The notes beneath the pieces were generated by a model. The model worked only from the letters and a program-made list of their open reading frames with translations, did not search any database and had not been told where the DNA came from. The position numbers were made by a program, and so were the translations under genes. DNA of 6,456 nucleotides, taken from the NCBI GenBank assembly GCA_900555355.1, contig USKV01000092.1, forward strand, positions 1 to 6,456, in the 5' to 3' direction. Positions 6,199 to 6,456 of this stretch are shown here, piece by piece (position 1 is the first letter of the stretch; each line of letters starts with the position of its first letter). This stretch comes from an uncultured Collinsella sp. (GTDB taxonomy: Bacteria; Actinomycetota; Coriobacteriia; Coriobacteriales; Coriobacteriaceae).

Positions 6199-6456
6199 TT
6201 CCGCCGACCTCGCATCGTGCGAGTCTGCAGATATTCAGCGACGCATCCTCGAGCTCATCGAGGGTGCGTCCTCCATTGCGATTTCGGGACATACGTCTCC
6301 CGATGGTGACGCCCTGGGCTCCGTGCTGGGCCTGGGCTTATCGCTTATGAAGTTTTTCCCCAATAAGGACATTGCCCTGCTGCTGGCAGACGATGACCCG
6401 GTTCCGCGCATCTACCGCTTTATGGAAGGCTCCGATCGTCTGGTGCCGGCATCTGC
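6191..6456 (+). CDS. nrnA: DHH-family phosphoesterase, NrnA-like (3' end outside window)
   Basis: The first 88 residues are present and the frame is still open at the window edge. ISGHTSPDGDALGS (31-44) is the signature first metal-binding motif of DHH phosphoesterases, with His34, Asp38 and Asp40 as expected ligands. The preceding helix (IQRRILELIEGASSIAI) and following helix fit the bifunctional oligoribonuclease/pAp phosphatase subgroup. Such enzymes degrade RNA fragments of a few bases and dephosphorylate 3'-phosphoadenosine-5'-phosphate. The DHH motif itself and the DHHA1 domain lie beyond the window, so subfamily is inferred from this N-terminus and from the rbfA neighbour, a position common for nrnA in Gram-positives. 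The ATG at 6191 overlaps the rbfA stop by 8 bases (6191-6198) in a different frame and has AGGAGG 9 bases upstream. Confidence 0.88.
   Translation, partial: MSNSADLASCESADIQRRILELIEGASSIAISGHTSPDGDALGSVLGLGLSLMKFFPNKDIALLLADDDPVPRIYRFMEGSDRLVPAS

Overview
The window is a high-G+C bacterial chromosome segment with every recognised gene on the + strand. It carries the end of leuS, then the classical transcription/translation operon rimP–nusA–infB–rbfA running into a DHH-family phosphoesterase gene (nrnA-like). Strong GCC/CTC/GAG codon preference, the nusA-operon layout and a LeuRS without the large insert seen just before KMSKS in E. coli suggest an actinobacterial host. From memory of protein style I would guess Coriobacteriia, Collinsella-like. 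That placement is an inference; no database search was possible. No mobile element, CRISPR array, tRNA or rRNA is visible.

Layout. Bases 1-1015 hold the C-terminal ~337 residues of leucyl-tRNA synthetase, followed by a strong intrinsic terminator (1046-1080). The 257-base leuS–rimP gap carries a near-consensus extended -10 promoter (1166-1194). About 25 bases past its predicted start is a second, complete intrinsic terminator (1221-1252), so all rimP-operon transcription appears to pass through a built-in terminator, a likely attenuator. rimP (1273-1767) and nusA (1769-3016) are one base apart. A 91-base gap with two hairpins leads to infB (3108-5776), then rbfA (5788-6198), whose end overlaps the start of the nrnA-like gene (6191 to the window edge).

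How the genes work together. RimP and RbfA mature the 30S ribosomal subunit, IF2 brings initiator fMet-tRNA to it, NusA couples RNA polymerase pausing and termination to translation, and the nrnA-like product would recycle very short RNA fragments. Co-transcription ties RNA synthesis to ribosome assembly and initiation capacity.

Three points stand out. (1) infB is broken as given: exactly between the PQT after the G3 region and the VAVNKID of G4, about 46 bases are missing, removing ~15 codons and shifting the frame. Because IF2 is essential, an assembly or sequencing error is the leading explanation. (2) NusA ends in an acidic linker and a small Cys/Cys/Cys/His module that looks zinc-binding, while the ylxR gene usually placed between nusA and infB is absent. 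(3) The rimP leader terminator is a candidate for NusA autoregulation. I do not see a wholly new multi-gene system; the novelty candidates are the NusA tail, the leader attenuator and some unusual residues in the IF2 C-terminal domain.
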